DNA of 64,000 nucleotides. It comes from Arthrobacter sp. PGP41 (GTDB lineage Bacteria; Actinomycetota; Actinomycetes; Actinomycetales; Micrococcaceae). Below the pieces are notes generated by a model that saw nothing but the letters and a program-made list of their open reading frames with translations, was not told where the DNA came from and did no database searches. Numbering within the stretch: position 1 is the first letter of the stretch; every line of letters starts with the position of its first letter. Shown piece after piece: positions 53,762 through 62,277 of the stretch. Location: positions 1,054,001 through 1,118,000 of the forward strand of contig NZ_CP026514.1 of the NCBI RefSeq assembly GCF_002953935.1, in the 5' to 3' direction. Position numbers and translations under genes: made by a program.

Positions 53762-54535
53762 CTAGCCCGAAACGGCGGCCACCTCAACAGCAACCCCCGC
53801 GTCCCGGAATTTCTGCACCTGCCCGGGGTCGGCGCCGTCGTCCGTCACCAGGGTCCAGGGAAGTGCCAGCCGCACCCAGGCGTGGAACGGCCGCAGGCCG
53901 AGCTTGGAGGAATCGGCCAGGACGTAGACTTCCCGGCCGCGTCTCGCCATGAGCTCCTTGAGTCGGGTCTGGGCGTGGTCGGCTTCGCAGATGCCGTCCT
54001 CGGCGGTGACGGCGTCGGCGCCCAGGAACACCCGGTCGAAGCTCATCCGCTCCAGCGCCGCCTCGGCCAGGGGCCCGACGAAACTCTGCGAAACGGTGCG
54101 CAACCGGCCGCCCAGGCAGTCCACCTCGATGCCCTCCGAGTCGGCCAGTTCCTGCAGGGTGTTGATGCCCGGCGTGGTGACGGAGAGCTTGTCGAACCCG
54201 CGCAGTTCGTGCGCAAGTGCACCCACGGTGGAGCCGGCGTCGAGCAGGATGTTCTCTCCGGGCCGGATCACGGCCGCCGCCCACCGGGCAATGGCGTGCT
54301 TCTGCTCGAACGCCTCGCCGGTGCGCTGCCGCAGCGAGGCCTCGGGGTGCGCGCCCAGGGCCATGGCGCCCCCGTAGGTGCGGGCCAGCCGGCCCTGCCC
54401 GTTCAGCAGCGCCAGGTCGCGGCGGATGGTGGAGGCGGTCACCTCAAACCGGGCGGAGAGTTCCTCCACGGAGGCCAGCCCGGTGGTCACGGCGAGGTGG
54501 TAGATCTCCTCGCGCCGCGCGTTTGCGCTCAGCAT
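53762..54535 (-). CDS. DeoR-family transcriptional repressor
   Basis: About 257 residues from the ATG at 54535, preceded by GGAAGGAG; an upstream ATG at 54568 is less likely. The N-terminal winged helix is RREEIYHLAVTTGLASVEELSARFEVTASTIRRDLALL; the sugar-phosphate-binding DeoRC part has LLDAGSTVGALAHEL, TPGINTLQELAD, FLGADAVTAEDG and ADSSKLG. Regulators of this family respond to phosphorylated sugars. It lies just downstream of the four-carbon sugar-acid operon, so it probably controls that operon. Confidence 0.88.
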   Translation of the reverse strand: MLSANARREEIYHLAVTTGLASVEELSARFEVTASTIRRDLALLNGQGRLARTYGGAMALGAHPEASLRQRTGEAFEQKHAIARWAAAVIRPGENILLDAGSTVGALAHELRGFDKLSVTTPGINTLQELADSEGIEVDCLGGRLRTVSQSFVGPLAEAALERMSFDRVFLGADAVTAEDGICEADHAQTRLKELMARRGREVYVLADSSKLGLRPFHAWVRLALPWTLVTDDGADPGQVQKFRDAGVAVEVAAVSG

Positions 54536-54616
54536 TCCCGGTCTCCTTCCCGTGGCAGTCGTAACCATGCTAGGTCCGGCCGCCTGAAACTCCCCGCAGC
54601 ACCGGAACCACTCGAC

Positions 54617-54652
54617 AACGGCCGGTCAGCAATTCTACGCTGACCGGCCGTT
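54617..54652. terminator. Hairpin between pdxA-type gene and deoR
   Basis: AACGGCCGGTCAGC, an 8-base loop, then GCTGACCGGCCGTT: a perfect 14-bp stem. It lies 17 bp after the PdxA-type stop. On the minus strand it is followed by GTTGTCG, only a weak U tract, so termination may be partial. Confidence 0.65.
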
Positions 54653-54668
54653 TGTCTCTTACGGGTGC

Positions 54669-55673
54669 TTAGGGGGCTTCCTCGCGTGCCGGCGCGAGGT
54701 CCACTGCCTGCCGCAGTGCTTCAAGCAGGGACTCATGGTCCGCGATGTTCTTGCCCGCGATGTCGAAGGCCGTGCCGTGGTCCACGGACGTGCGCACCAC
54801 GGGCAGGCCCACGGTGATGTTCACGCCGTTCTCCAGGCCAAGGACCTTCACCGGGCCGTGGCCCTGGTCGTGGTACTGGGCCACCACCAGGTCGAAGTCG
54901 CCGCGGCCGGCGAGGAAGAACAGGGTGTCGGCCGGGAGCGGGCCGAAGGCGTCGATTCCTTCCGCCTGCGCCTTCTCGATGCCCGGCTGGATCTTCTCCG
55001 CCTCTTCGCCGTAGCCGAACAGGCCGTTCTCGCCCGCGTGCGGGTTGATGGCGCACACCGCGATCCGCGGGTTTTCGATCCCCGAGGCCTGCAGCAGTTC
55101 GTAGCCGCGCTTGATGGTCCGGTAGACCAGGTCGCCGTTGATTTTGGCAATCGCATCGATCAGGCCGATGTGGGTGGTGACGTGGATGACGCGCATCTTG
55201 GGGGCGGTCAGCATCATGGAGACTTCCTCGGTGCCGGTCAGTTCGGCGAGGAGTTCGGTGTGGCCGGGGTACTTGTGGCCGGCGGCGTGGAGGGCTGCCT
55301 TGTTCAGCGGCCCGGTGCAGATGGCATCCACCTGGCGGTCCATTGCCAGGGCAACGGCCTTCTCGATGAAGAGGAACGAACCGTGGCCGGCCGCGGCGGA
55401 GAGCTCACCCCACGCGAGGTCCTCCGGAATGCAGTCGATGTCCAGAACGTCGATGGTGCCTTCGGCGAACAATGCCTCCGACGGTTCGGCGACCTTGCGC
55501 AGGGTCAGCGGGCTGGAGACGATGTCCGCGGCGAGCTGCATCCGGCGGAGGTCGCCGATCACCAGCATGCGCGCCTTTGACCGCAGTTCGCTGTCCGCCA
55601 GCGCCTTGACGATGATTTCCGGGCCAATGCCGGCCGCATCGCCCATGGTGATGGCAACAATCGGGCGTCCCAT
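54669..55673 (-). CDS. PdxA-family 4-phospho-sugar-acid dehydrogenase
   Basis: 334 residues: IVAITMGDAAGIGPEIIVKAL at the N-terminus, the metal and substrate residues in GHTELLAELTG, HVTTHIGL and NPHAGENGLFG, and QYHDQGHGPVKVLG at the C-terminal end are PdxA hallmarks. Next to a DUF1537 kinase, PdxA proteins (PdxA2) oxidise D-threonate- or D-erythronate-4-phosphate rather than making vitamin B6. The start overlaps the kinase stop (TAATG). It ends in a hairpin before deoR. Confidence 0.9.
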   Translation of the reverse strand: MGRPIVAITMGDAAGIGPEIIVKALADSELRSKARMLVIGDLRRMQLAADIVSSPLTLRKVAEPSEALFAEGTIDVLDIDCIPEDLAWGELSAAAGHGSFLFIEKAVALAMDRQVDAICTGPLNKAALHAAGHKYPGHTELLAELTGTEEVSMMLTAPKMRVIHVTTHIGLIDAIAKINGDLVYRTIKRGYELLQASGIENPRIAVCAINPHAGENGLFGYGEEAEKIQPGIEKAQAEGIDAFGPLPADTLFFLAGRGDFDLVVAQYHDQGHGPVKVLGLENGVNITVGLPVVRTSVDHGTAFDIAGKNIADHESLLEALRQAVDLAPAREEAP

Positions 55674-56872
55674 TATTTGATACTCATTTCAGTTGTAGTG
55701 CCAGTGAGAAATTGGATGGTCCGGGCCAGCGTACCGGCGTCCCCGAACGCGCCGGCCTTGGTGACCAGCAGGGGGAGGGGCTCGGGCAGCAGGCTCATCA
55801 CGACGCCGGGCTCGATCTCACCGAGGACGGTGAAGCTGCCCGCGCCGAGGGCCTTTAGAACTGCCGTGGCCGTTTCGCCGCCCGTCATGACGAGGGCGTC
55901 GCAGTGCCCGATGCCCGCCGCCGTGGCGCGGGCCAGGGCCTCCGCCACCACAAGCGCCTGTGACTTGTCCACCGTCCCCATCGGGTCCGGCGTCAGCACC
56001 ACGTCATTCCGCGTCATTGCCTCTGCGACGAGGCGGGCCACCGCTGGCCCCTCCAGCGCGTGGTGGTCCAGCGTGATGTGCTCGGCGCCGGCGGCCACCA
56101 GTGCCTCGGTTTGCTGCCGCGCAAGGCTGGAGTAGCTGCCGATCACCGTCAGGGTCCTGCTGACGCGTCGCACTTGCGCATTTCGCGCAGATCCTTCTTC
56201 GCGCGAAGCGATGTGCGCCGCCAGCCCGCCGGAGCCCACCAGGAGCGCGGGGAAGTCCAGCAGGTCCGCGGCGGCCGCGATGGCTTGCAGGTCCTCATCC
56301 GAGGAGGCGTCCAGTACGACGGCGTCAATCCCGCGTTCCTGCACGTCTCGCAGGTGCGCCGCCAGTTCCTCCGGCGTGCGTCCGGAAGGTCCGGCCACCA
56401 CCTCGACGGTGAGGCCGCCCGCGGCAAGTGCGCCGCCGACGTCGCCGCCGAAGCGGCCTTCGGTGTTCTGCCTGCCGCCCACGTGGACAATGCCGCCCAG
56501 TGTGGTCCTTCCCGTGGCGGGAAAGGCCGGAGCCACGATGGCCAGGCCCTTGCCGCCGCGGGCGAGCCGTGCCAGTGCTGCCGCGACCTCCGCGCCCACA
56601 TTGCCGCGAAGCAGCGAGTCGATCTTCTTGAAGACCCGCCGGTCCTGCTCCAGGGCACGCCCGACGGCGGAAGTGACGGCCGCGGCCGCCTCCTCCGCCG
56701 CCAGGTAGCGGCTCTCTGTGTTGATCGAAAGGATCTCCGCCTCCGGCCAGGTGCTGCCGACGTCGAGCATTACGGAGCTGGTGTGCGTGGGGCCGTAGGC
56801 CGCGGCAGCATCTGCCGCCCCCGTCAGGTCGTCGGCGATGATTGCCCAGCGCGTGGTGGTGTTGGTGCTCAT
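55673..56872 (-). CDS. Four-carbon sugar-acid kinase (DUF1537 family)
   Basis: 399 residues: [19 protein letters not shown] at the start, [16 protein letters not shown] and a Gly-rich C-terminal ATP site ([20 protein letters not shown]). The family phosphorylates threonate, erythronate or similar four-carbon acids, providing the substrate of the adjacent PdxA-type dehydrogenase. The start overlaps the permease stop (ATGA) and the stop overlaps the next start. Which acid is used cannot be told from sequence alone. Confidence 0.9.
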   Translation of the reverse strand: MSTNTTTRWAIIADDLTGAADAAAAYGPTHTSSVMLDVGSTWPEAEILSINTESRYLAAEEAAAAVTSAVGRALEQDRRVFKKIDSLLRGNVGAEVAAALARLARGGKGLAIVAPAFPATGRTTLGGIVHVGGRQNTEGRFGGDVGGALAAGGLTVEVVAGPSGRTPEELAAHLRDVQERGIDAVVLDASSDEDLQAIAAAADLLDFPALLVGSGGLAAHIASREEGSARNAQVRRVSRTLTVIGSYSSLARQQTEALVAAGAEHITLDHHALEGPAVARLVAEAMTRNDVVLTPDPMGTVDKSQALVVAEALARATAAGIGHCDALVMTGGETATAVLKALGAGSFTVLGEIEPGVVMSLLPEPLPLLVTKAGAFGDAGTLARTIQFLTGTTTEMSIK

Positions 56873-57858
56873 ACTGCGTGTGCAACCTCAGGAGCTGCCG
56901 CGCCTTCCTTGGCCTTGAGGCGCTTGGCGTACCAGGCAACCATGATGGGGCAGCCGATGGCGGTCACGACGACGGAAGCGGCAACCAGGACGGTGGCGGG
57001 TCCGGCGGCGGGAAGGTACGCAGGGTTGGCCGCAGCCACCAGCATGGGGACAGTTGCGGCGTTGCCTGCGGTGGTGGCAGCGGCGAGACCGGCCAGGCCG
57101 GTGCCTCCGCTCAGCTTGTCCGCGAAGAAGAGCACAGCGCCGCCGACGATCAGCACAAACAGGCCAAGCGCGATGCCCAGCAGGCCGGCGCTAAGTACCT
57201 TTTCGAGGTTCAGGCCGAAGCCCAGGGCCAGGGCGAAGAACGGAATAAGGACGGGGGCAGCGGAGGACAGGAACTTCCGCATGGCCGGGTCAAGCGTGCC
57301 CAGCAGGACGCCAAGGAGCAGGGGGATGATGGCGCCCACCAGGGCCTGCCACGGGAAGGCCGACAGGCCTGCCACGCCCAGCGTCAGCATGGTCAGGAAG
57401 GGACCGGATTCGAGCGTCATGACGGAGTAGGCGGCAACGTCCTTCGGCTTGCCGTACTGACCCATGAGCGCCATGTACAGGCCGCCGTTGGTGTCATTGA
57501 GGGCTGCCAGGATGGCGAGGACGGACAAGCCTGCAAGCAGCCCGCCCTCAATGGGTAGTTCGCTCATGAACCTGCCGGCAATGATGCCGATGATGACCGC
57601 GAACAGGACCTTGGCGCCAAAAAGGACGCCGCCCTTTTTCAGGATGTAAGGGGTGGCCTTGATGTCGATGCTTGCACCCATGCAGACATAGAACACGGCC
57701 AGGATGGTGGTGCCGCCGGTGAAGAGGGCCCCCGTGAACGAACCGAAAAACTTGGCGGAGTCCGGCGCGAAGGTGGCCAGGAGGGCGCCGATGAGAAGGG
57801 GGACCAGCATCATGCCGCCAGGAACTTTTTCCATGGTGGCCTTGATCGGGACATGCAT
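56869..57858 (-). CDS. KdgT-type sugar-acid permease
   Basis: 329 residues and about ten transmembrane segments, with the start [20 protein letters not shown] and the block [12 protein letters not shown] typical of the 2-keto-3-deoxygluconate permease family. In this operon it more likely carries a four-carbon sugar acid or its precursor into the cell. GAGG lies seven bases before the ATG. First gene of the operon, with a promoter overlapped by palindromes upstream. Confidence 0.88.
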   Translation of the reverse strand: MHVPIKATMEKVPGGMMLVPLLIGALLATFAPDSAKFFGSFTGALFTGGTTILAVFYVCMGASIDIKATPYILKKGGVLFGAKVLFAVIIGIIAGRFMSELPIEGGLLAGLSVLAILAALNDTNGGLYMALMGQYGKPKDVAAYSVMTLESGPFLTMLTLGVAGLSAFPWQALVGAIIPLLLGVLLGTLDPAMRKFLSSAAPVLIPFFALALGFGLNLEKVLSAGLLGIALGLFVLIVGGAVLFFADKLSGGTGLAGLAAATTAGNAATVPMLVAAANPAYLPAAGPATVLVAASVVVTAIGCPIMVAWYAKRLKAKEGAAAPEVAHAV

Positions 57859-57924
57859 GTTGCAACCTCATTGTTGTCGGGGGAGAGGGGGATCGAGAAC
57901 CGCCCGGCTTCGACCATGATAAGG

Positions 57925-57954
57925 ATCATAGAGTCTGATGCGCGTTTAGCGCAA
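57925..57954 (-). promoter_or_regulatory. Predicted promoter of the kdgT-kinase-pdxA operon
   Basis: On the minus strand TTGCGC (57949-57954) is separated by 18 bp from TATGAT (57925-57930). The -10 box overlaps a small palindrome, ATGATAAGGATCAT (57916-57929). Confidence 0.5.
57939..57953. promoter_or_regulatory. Palindromic operator 1 upstream of kdgT
   Basis: TGCGCGTTTAGCGCA is TGCGC-N5-GCGCA and overlaps the predicted -35 box, so a bound protein would repress. The DeoR protein of the locus is the likely binder. Confidence 0.55.
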
Positions 57955-57961
57955 CCCTGCA

Positions 57962-57976
57962 TGCGCGAAGTGCGCA
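57962..57976. promoter_or_regulatory. Palindromic operator 2 upstream of kdgT
   Basis: TGCGCGAAGTGCGCA is a second TGCGC-N5-GCGCA site, 23 bp from the first, centre to centre. With site 1 it forms a tandem pair upstream of the promoter. Confidence 0.55.
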
Positions 57977-58127
57977 AGAAGATCCCGCAGGGCTCCAGGA
58001 AGCATTGTCCGGTGACGGCGGTGACCCTCGCCGGCCTCATCGCTGCCGTCACCGCACGGCTCGTCCTCCGGCGCAGAGGCCGAGCCGGAGGATCCGCCGG
58101 GAAACCGGCTGGCTGAAGACGGGACCC

Positions 58128-58493
58128 CTAGCCGCGGGAGTCCAAGGCGTCGAACTGCTCCTGCCAGAGGGACAGCTCGCGGGCCTTGTAGAGCCTGTGC
58201 GACGGGCTCCATTTTGGCCAGACTCCGGATTCAGGCTGTGCTTGCGCCCGCGGCCGGTCCTGGACGCGGGCGACTACGGGCGGGAAGGGCGCGCGCTGCA
58301 CGCTCCGTCCGCTGCCGACGGCGGGCCTGGCCAGCGCTTTTGGCCGGGCTCCAGGCCCGGCGGGCAGGGGTTTCAGGTCCATCGCCCAGAGAATCAGCTT
58401 GCAGCCCGTCCAGATGATGCCGCACAGGACCATCGCGGCGAACAGGACGGCAATCCACAACAGGATCCCGATCGCGGAGAAAATTACCACCAT
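58128..58493 (-). CDS. Small membrane protein of unknown function
   Basis: About 121 residues from the ATG at 58493, beginning MVVIFSAIGILLWIAVLFAA; a longer frame to 58586 would run over the GNAT remnant and is unlikely. One or two N-terminal transmembrane segments (about 2-32), then a Pro/Arg-rich cytoplasmic tail ending in WQEQFDALDSRG. No family recognised, and the start has no clear ribosome-binding site. Confidence 0.45.
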   Translation of the reverse strand: MVVIFSAIGILLWIAVLFAAMVLCGIIWTGCKLILWAMDLKPLPAGPGARPKALARPAVGSGRSVQRAPFPPVVARVQDRPRAQAQPESGVWPKWSPSHRLYKARELSLWQEQFDALDSRG

Positions 58494-58519
58494 GGTCCAT
58501 TTTACGGACGTAGCCGCCG

Positions 58520-58719
58520 TTAACGGGAGGGCTGAATCCCGCGAAGAGGGGCCGTAGCCTCCGTGAGCTGGAGCGTGAACACCCACAGCAGCACGTCCTC
58601 GCCCGGCACGTACCAGTCCCGCTCGGGCGCCCGCCGGAAGCCCAGCGATTCGTAGAGGGCGTGCGCCCGTTCCATGAAGGTGGCGCTGGTGATGCCGCCC
58701 GCCGAAGTGCGACGCTCAC
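58520..58719 (-). pseudogene. GNAT acetyltransferase with internal deletion
   Basis: A GTG overlapping the ribokinase stop begins MSVALRRA like the GNAT at 29.4-30.0 kb, then a deletion of roughly 110 codons with a frame change joins it to GITSATFMERAHALYESLGF, followed by RRAPERDWYVPGEDVLLWVF. The acetyl-CoA site is lost. The ribokinase-GNAT order is the same as in the 29.9-30.1 kb scar. Confidence 0.75.
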
Positions 58720-59582
58720 CGCGCGCCGCCGGCCGCGGCAGTCCTCTCCACGTAGTAGCCCAGCCGTGCCAAATCCGGCTGCGACGAGGGATCGCCCACG
58801 GCGTCCCCGCCCACCGCGTTCGCCACGGCCAGCGCCCGCGAATAGTCCAACCCCTGGCGCAGCGCCAGGACCAGGGCGGCGCAGAACGCGTCCCCCGCAC
58901 CCACGGTGTTCGCCACCGTGACCGCAACGGAAGGAGCCTCGGCCACCTTCCGGCCGTGCTCGAACATCGCCGAGCCGTCCGCGCCGTACGTCACGGCCAC
59001 CAGCTTCGCCGAGGCGAGGGCCGGGATCAGGGCGTATTCGCTCTCGTTGACGATCACCAGGTCGCAGCGCTCCAGCAGTTCCGCCGGCGTGTCCATGGCC
59101 GGAGCGGCGTTCAGGACGAAGTACCCGGGAGTCTTCCGGGCGGCCTCCAGCACCACCGGCAGGCCCACTTCCAGCTGGCACAGCACCGTTTCCTCCGGGC
59201 CGAACTCCACCCCGTCCAGCGACAGCTGCGAGTTTGCGCCCGGGCACACCACGATCTGGTTCTCGCCCTCGCGGTCCACCACGATCAGCGCCGTCCCGGT
59301 GGCCCCCGGAAGGACGGCCACGCCGGCGGTGTCGACGCCGGCACCCGCCAGGGCGTCCAGCATCCGCTGCCCCTGGGCGTCACTGCCCACGGCGCCGACC
59401 ATGCGCGCGCTGCCGCCCAGCCGCGCCGCTGCCGCGGCCTGGTTGGCGCCCTTGCCGCCGGGCTGCTCGGAGAGCACGGCGCCGCCGATGGTCTCGCCCG
59501 CGGTGGGAAGCCGTTCGGCGGTGGCGATCAGGTCCAGGTTGATGCTGCCGACCACGGTGACGGCAGGTCGTGTTGTGTTCAT
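58716..59582 (-). CDS. rbsK: Ribokinase
   Basis: 288 residues of the PfkB family: VVGSINLDLIATAERLPTAG, the sugar-binding GGKGANQAAAAARLGG (42-57) and the catalytic NTVGAGDAFCAAL (Asp as base) near 225-237. It phosphorylates ribose to ribose-5-phosphate. It is divergent from an MFS transporter and a nucleoside hydrolase, which release ribose from imported nucleosides, so the three form a salvage set. The stop overlaps the start of the broken GNAT gene. Confidence 0.92.
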   Translation of the reverse strand: MNTTRPAVTVVGSINLDLIATAERLPTAGETIGGAVLSEQPGGKGANQAAAAARLGGSARMVGAVGSDAQGQRMLDALAGAGVDTAGVAVLPGATGTALIVVDREGENQIVVCPGANSQLSLDGVEFGPEETVLCQLEVGLPVVLEAARKTPGYFVLNAAPAMDTPAELLERCDLVIVNESEYALIPALASAKLVAVTYGADGSAMFEHGRKVAEAPSVAVTVANTVGAGDAFCAALVLALRQGLDYSRALAVANAVGGDAVGDPSSQPDLARLGYYVERTAAAGGAR

Positions 59583-59641
59583 GGGAAAACTCTCTCAGGG
59601 GGAGGGCCGGAAGCGGCCGGGGTTTGAAAAAAGTGTAGCGC

Positions 59642-59680
59642 ATGGTTGTACTTGTGAGTCATACATGGTTGTATAACAAC
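59642..59680. promoter_or_regulatory. Candidate operator region between rbsK and MFS gene
   Basis: ATGGTTGTA occurs twice, at 59642-59650 and 59665-59673, 23 bp apart, and the second is part of the palindrome GTTGTATAACAAC (59668-59680). Position between divergent nucleoside genes suggests a shared repressor site; the regulator is not known. Confidence 0.5.
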
Positions 59681-59731
59681 TCGAATCGCCATGAAAGACG
59701 AATCCCTTCTGCTCGAACAAAGGAGTTTGAT

Positions 59732-61174
59732 GTGAACACCCCAACCCCCGCCGCAGCCGCGCCTCCCGCCCAGGGCGGCGCCGCCGTCGTACCTCCCGCG
59801 GACCCGCCGAAAGCCGCCGGCCGCCGCGCCGCTCTGCTGATCTCCACCCTGCTGCTGGGCGTGCTGTCCTTCCAGCTCAACGCCAGCATGGTCACCCCGG
59901 CGCTGCCGCAGATCGCCGCCGAATTCGGCCAGGGCGCGGACAGCGCCGCCCCCGTCCAGTCCATGTTCTTCCTGGCCGGCGCCATCGCCGGGCCGGTCAT
60001 CGGCCGCTGGAGCGACTTCATCGGCCGCCGCGCCGCCCTGCTCCTGGTCCTGGGCATCATGGGCGCCGGCACCATCCTCTGCATCACCGCCCCTACGCTG
60101 GAACTGCTGGTCACGGGCCGGTTCCTGCAGGGCGTCTCCAGCGCCGTCTTCGCCCTCGCCTACATCGTGCTCAGCGAAAACCTGCACGCGAAAGTCTTCG
60201 GCACCTCCGTGGGCATCATCGCCGCCATCAACGGGGGAGTGGGCGGCGTGGACGGCTACGTGGGCGGGCTCATGGCCGAGACCCTCGGCTTCCGGTCCAT
60301 CTTCGTCGTCGTGCTCGTCCTGACCGCCATCGCAGCCGCCTGCATCATCAGAATCGTCCCGGCCGGACGTCCCCAGGGCGTGCGCGGCGCCATGGACTGG
60401 TGGGGCGCAGGATCCCTCTCGCTGTTCCTGGTGTTCACCACCTACTTCGTCTCCGGCGGATCCGCCGCCGGCTGGACCGCGCCGTCCACGCTGGCCCTGC
60501 TGGCCGGCACCGTGGCGACCTTCGCCGCGTTCTGGATGATCGAGAAGCGCCGCAGCCACCCGCTGATCGCCGTCCACCACCTGCGCTCCCGCCAGGTGTG
60601 GCCGGTCATCGCCACCACCGTCCTCACCCTCGCCGGCATCTTCGCCATCATCAACTTCACCGTGGTGCTGCTCAGCCAGGATCCCGACGGCGGCTTCGGG
60701 CTCAGTGCCTCCATCTCGGCGTTGCTGTTCCTCACCCCCGCCGCGCTGATCGGCGTGTTCGCCGCGCCCCTGGCCGGATGGCTGGCCGACCGCCGCGGCT
60801 GGATCAGGACCCTCCGGTTTGGCACGGGGCTGAGCCTCGCCTGCGCCGTCACTGCCGCCGCGTTTTCGGACAGCCAGGTGGCTGTGCTGGTCGCCGTCGC
60901 GGCCCTGGGCATCTTCTACAACGGCTTCTTCCTCACCGCCATCAACGGGCTCTCGGTGCTGCTCTCACCCAAGGAGGCCCCGGCCGCGCTGCCCGGCATC
61001 AACGGCGCCTCGTTCGGCATCGGGGCGAGCCTCGGCGTCGTCCTCGTGGCGCCGTTCGCCGCCCAGGCCACGGCCGCCGGCTACGCCACCGCCCTCTGGA
61101 TTTCCGTGGGCATCACCGCCGCCGCGTTCATCACCAGCCTCTTCGTCTCCGCCCCCAAGGGCGAGACGGTCTGA
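59732..61174 (+). CDS. MFS transporter, probably for nucleosides
   Basis: 480 residues from the GTG at 59732, with AAAGGAG eight bases upstream. About 12-14 transmembrane segments; MFS motif A appears as GRWSDFIGRRAALL, and the start LLLGVLSFQLNASMVTPALPQIA fits drug/H+ antiporter-like MFS proteins. The Pro/Ala-rich first 25 residues are cytoplasmic. The substrate is inferred as a nucleoside from the coupled nucleoside hydrolase 28 bp downstream and the divergent ribokinase; drug export would be the alternative by family alone. Confidence 0.85.
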   Translation: MNTPTPAAAAPPAQGGAAVVPPADPPKAAGRRAALLISTLLLGVLSFQLNASMVTPALPQIAAEFGQGADSAAPVQSMFFLAGAIAGPVIGRWSDFIGRRAALLLVLGIMGAGTILCITAPTLELLVTGRFLQGVSSAVFALAYIVLSENLHAKVFGTSVGIIAAINGGVGGVDGYVGGLMAETLGFRSIFVVVLVLTAIAAACIIRIVPAGRPQGVRGAMDWWGAGSLSLFLVFTTYFVSGGSAAGWTAPSTLALLAGTVATFAAFWMIEKRRSHPLIAVHHLRSRQVWPVIATTVLTLAGIFAIINFTVVLLSQDPDGGFGLSASISALLFLTPAALIGVFAAPLAGWLADRRGWIRTLRFGTGLSLACAVTAAAFSDSQVAVLVAVAALGIFYNGFFLTAINGLSVLLSPKEAPAALPGINGASFGIGASLGVVLVAPFAAQATAAGYATALWISVGITAAAFITSLFVSAPKGETV

Positions 61175-61202
61175 CCCCTTACCCCTTTCGAAGGAATCTC
61201 TT

Positions 61203-62204
61203 GTGACTGCCCCCATTTACCTGGACTGCGATACCGGCATCGACGACGCCCTCGCCCTGGCCTACCTCCTCGCCTCCCCCACGGCCGAGGTGGTGGGGAT
61301 CGGGACCGTCAGCGGCAACGTCAGTGCCGCCGCGGGCGCCCGCAACACCCTGGACCTGCTGGCGCTCGCCGGTGCCGCTGATGTGCCTGTGGCTCTTGGC
61401 GCACACGACCCGCTTGTTGGCTCGTTTGCCGGCGGGGCGCCGTGGGTGCACGGGGAGAACGGGATCGGGGAGGTTTCCCTGGCGCCTTCCGCCGCTCCGC
61501 TTGCGGCGGAGTCCGCGGCGGAGATGCTGGTGCGGCTGGCGCGTTCCCATCCGGGTGCGCTGCGCGTGCTGGCGATCGGCCCGCTGACCAACATCGCCGA
61601 GGCTTTGCGGCTGGAGCCTGCGCTGCCGTCCCTGGTGGAGTCGGTGACGGTGATGGGCGGGGCCGCGCTGGCGCCGGGGAACATCACGCCCGTGGCGGAG
61701 GCTAACATCTGGCACGACCCCGAGGCCGCCGCCATAGTGCTGGCCGCGGAGTGGGATGTCACCCTGGTGCCGCTGGACGTGACCATGGCCTCGGTGCTGG
61801 AGGAGCCGCACCGGCAGGCGCTGCTGGCGTCTTCCGCGCCGGTGCCGCGGGCGCTGGGGGAGATGCTGGGCTACTACTTCCGGTTCTACGAGGGCATCTA
61901 CGGCCGGCCCTGCTCCGCGATGCACGATCCGCTGGCGGCGGCGCTCGCTGTTGGTGCTGTTAAGCCTGCCCTGGCACCCGTGGTGCGTGCCGCCGTCGAC
62001 ACCTCCGACGGGCCCTCCCGCGGCCAGACCGTCTGCGACCTGCGCGGGCTGTACGCGGGGTACCCGGAGGTGAAGGGCGCGCGGTGCCGGGTGGTCCTGT
62101 CGCTGGAGGAGGACTTCGCTGCGCACCTGGTGGAGACGCTGCTTGGCTTCCCCTTCGGCGCAGGTTCGGAAAGCACTACGGCGGCACTCACCTCCGCCGG
62201 GTAG
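61203..62204 (+). CDS. Ribonucleoside hydrolase (IunH family)
   Basis: 333 residues from a GTG (GAAGGA upstream). The calcium-binding signature YLDCDTGIDDALAL is at 6-19, with GPLTNIAEAL and the C-terminal AMHDPLAAALAVG (catalytic region with a His-Asp pair). It splits nucleosides into base and ribose; ribose then goes to ribokinase. In the same operon as the MFS transporter. No secretion signal. Confidence 0.92.
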   Translation: MTAPIYLDCDTGIDDALALAYLLASPTAEVVGIGTVSGNVSAAAGARNTLDLLALAGAADVPVALGAHDPLVGSFAGGAPWVHGENGIGEVSLAPSAAPLAAESAAEMLVRLARSHPGALRVLAIGPLTNIAEALRLEPALPSLVESVTVMGGAALAPGNITPVAEANIWHDPEAAAIVLAAEWDVTLVPLDVTMASVLEEPHRQALLASSAPVPRALGEMLGYYFRFYEGIYGRPCSAMHDPLAAALAVGAVKPALAPVVRAAVDTSDGPSRGQTVCDLRGLYAGYPEVKGARCRVVLSLEEDFAAHLVETLLGFPFGAGSESTTAALTSAG

Positions 62205-62277
62205 GTGGCCTGGGCTGTCCGAAGACTTTTTTGGCCGGTATCTATCCAGCCAGCGAAGGTTGCCGCAAGATAGGCAC

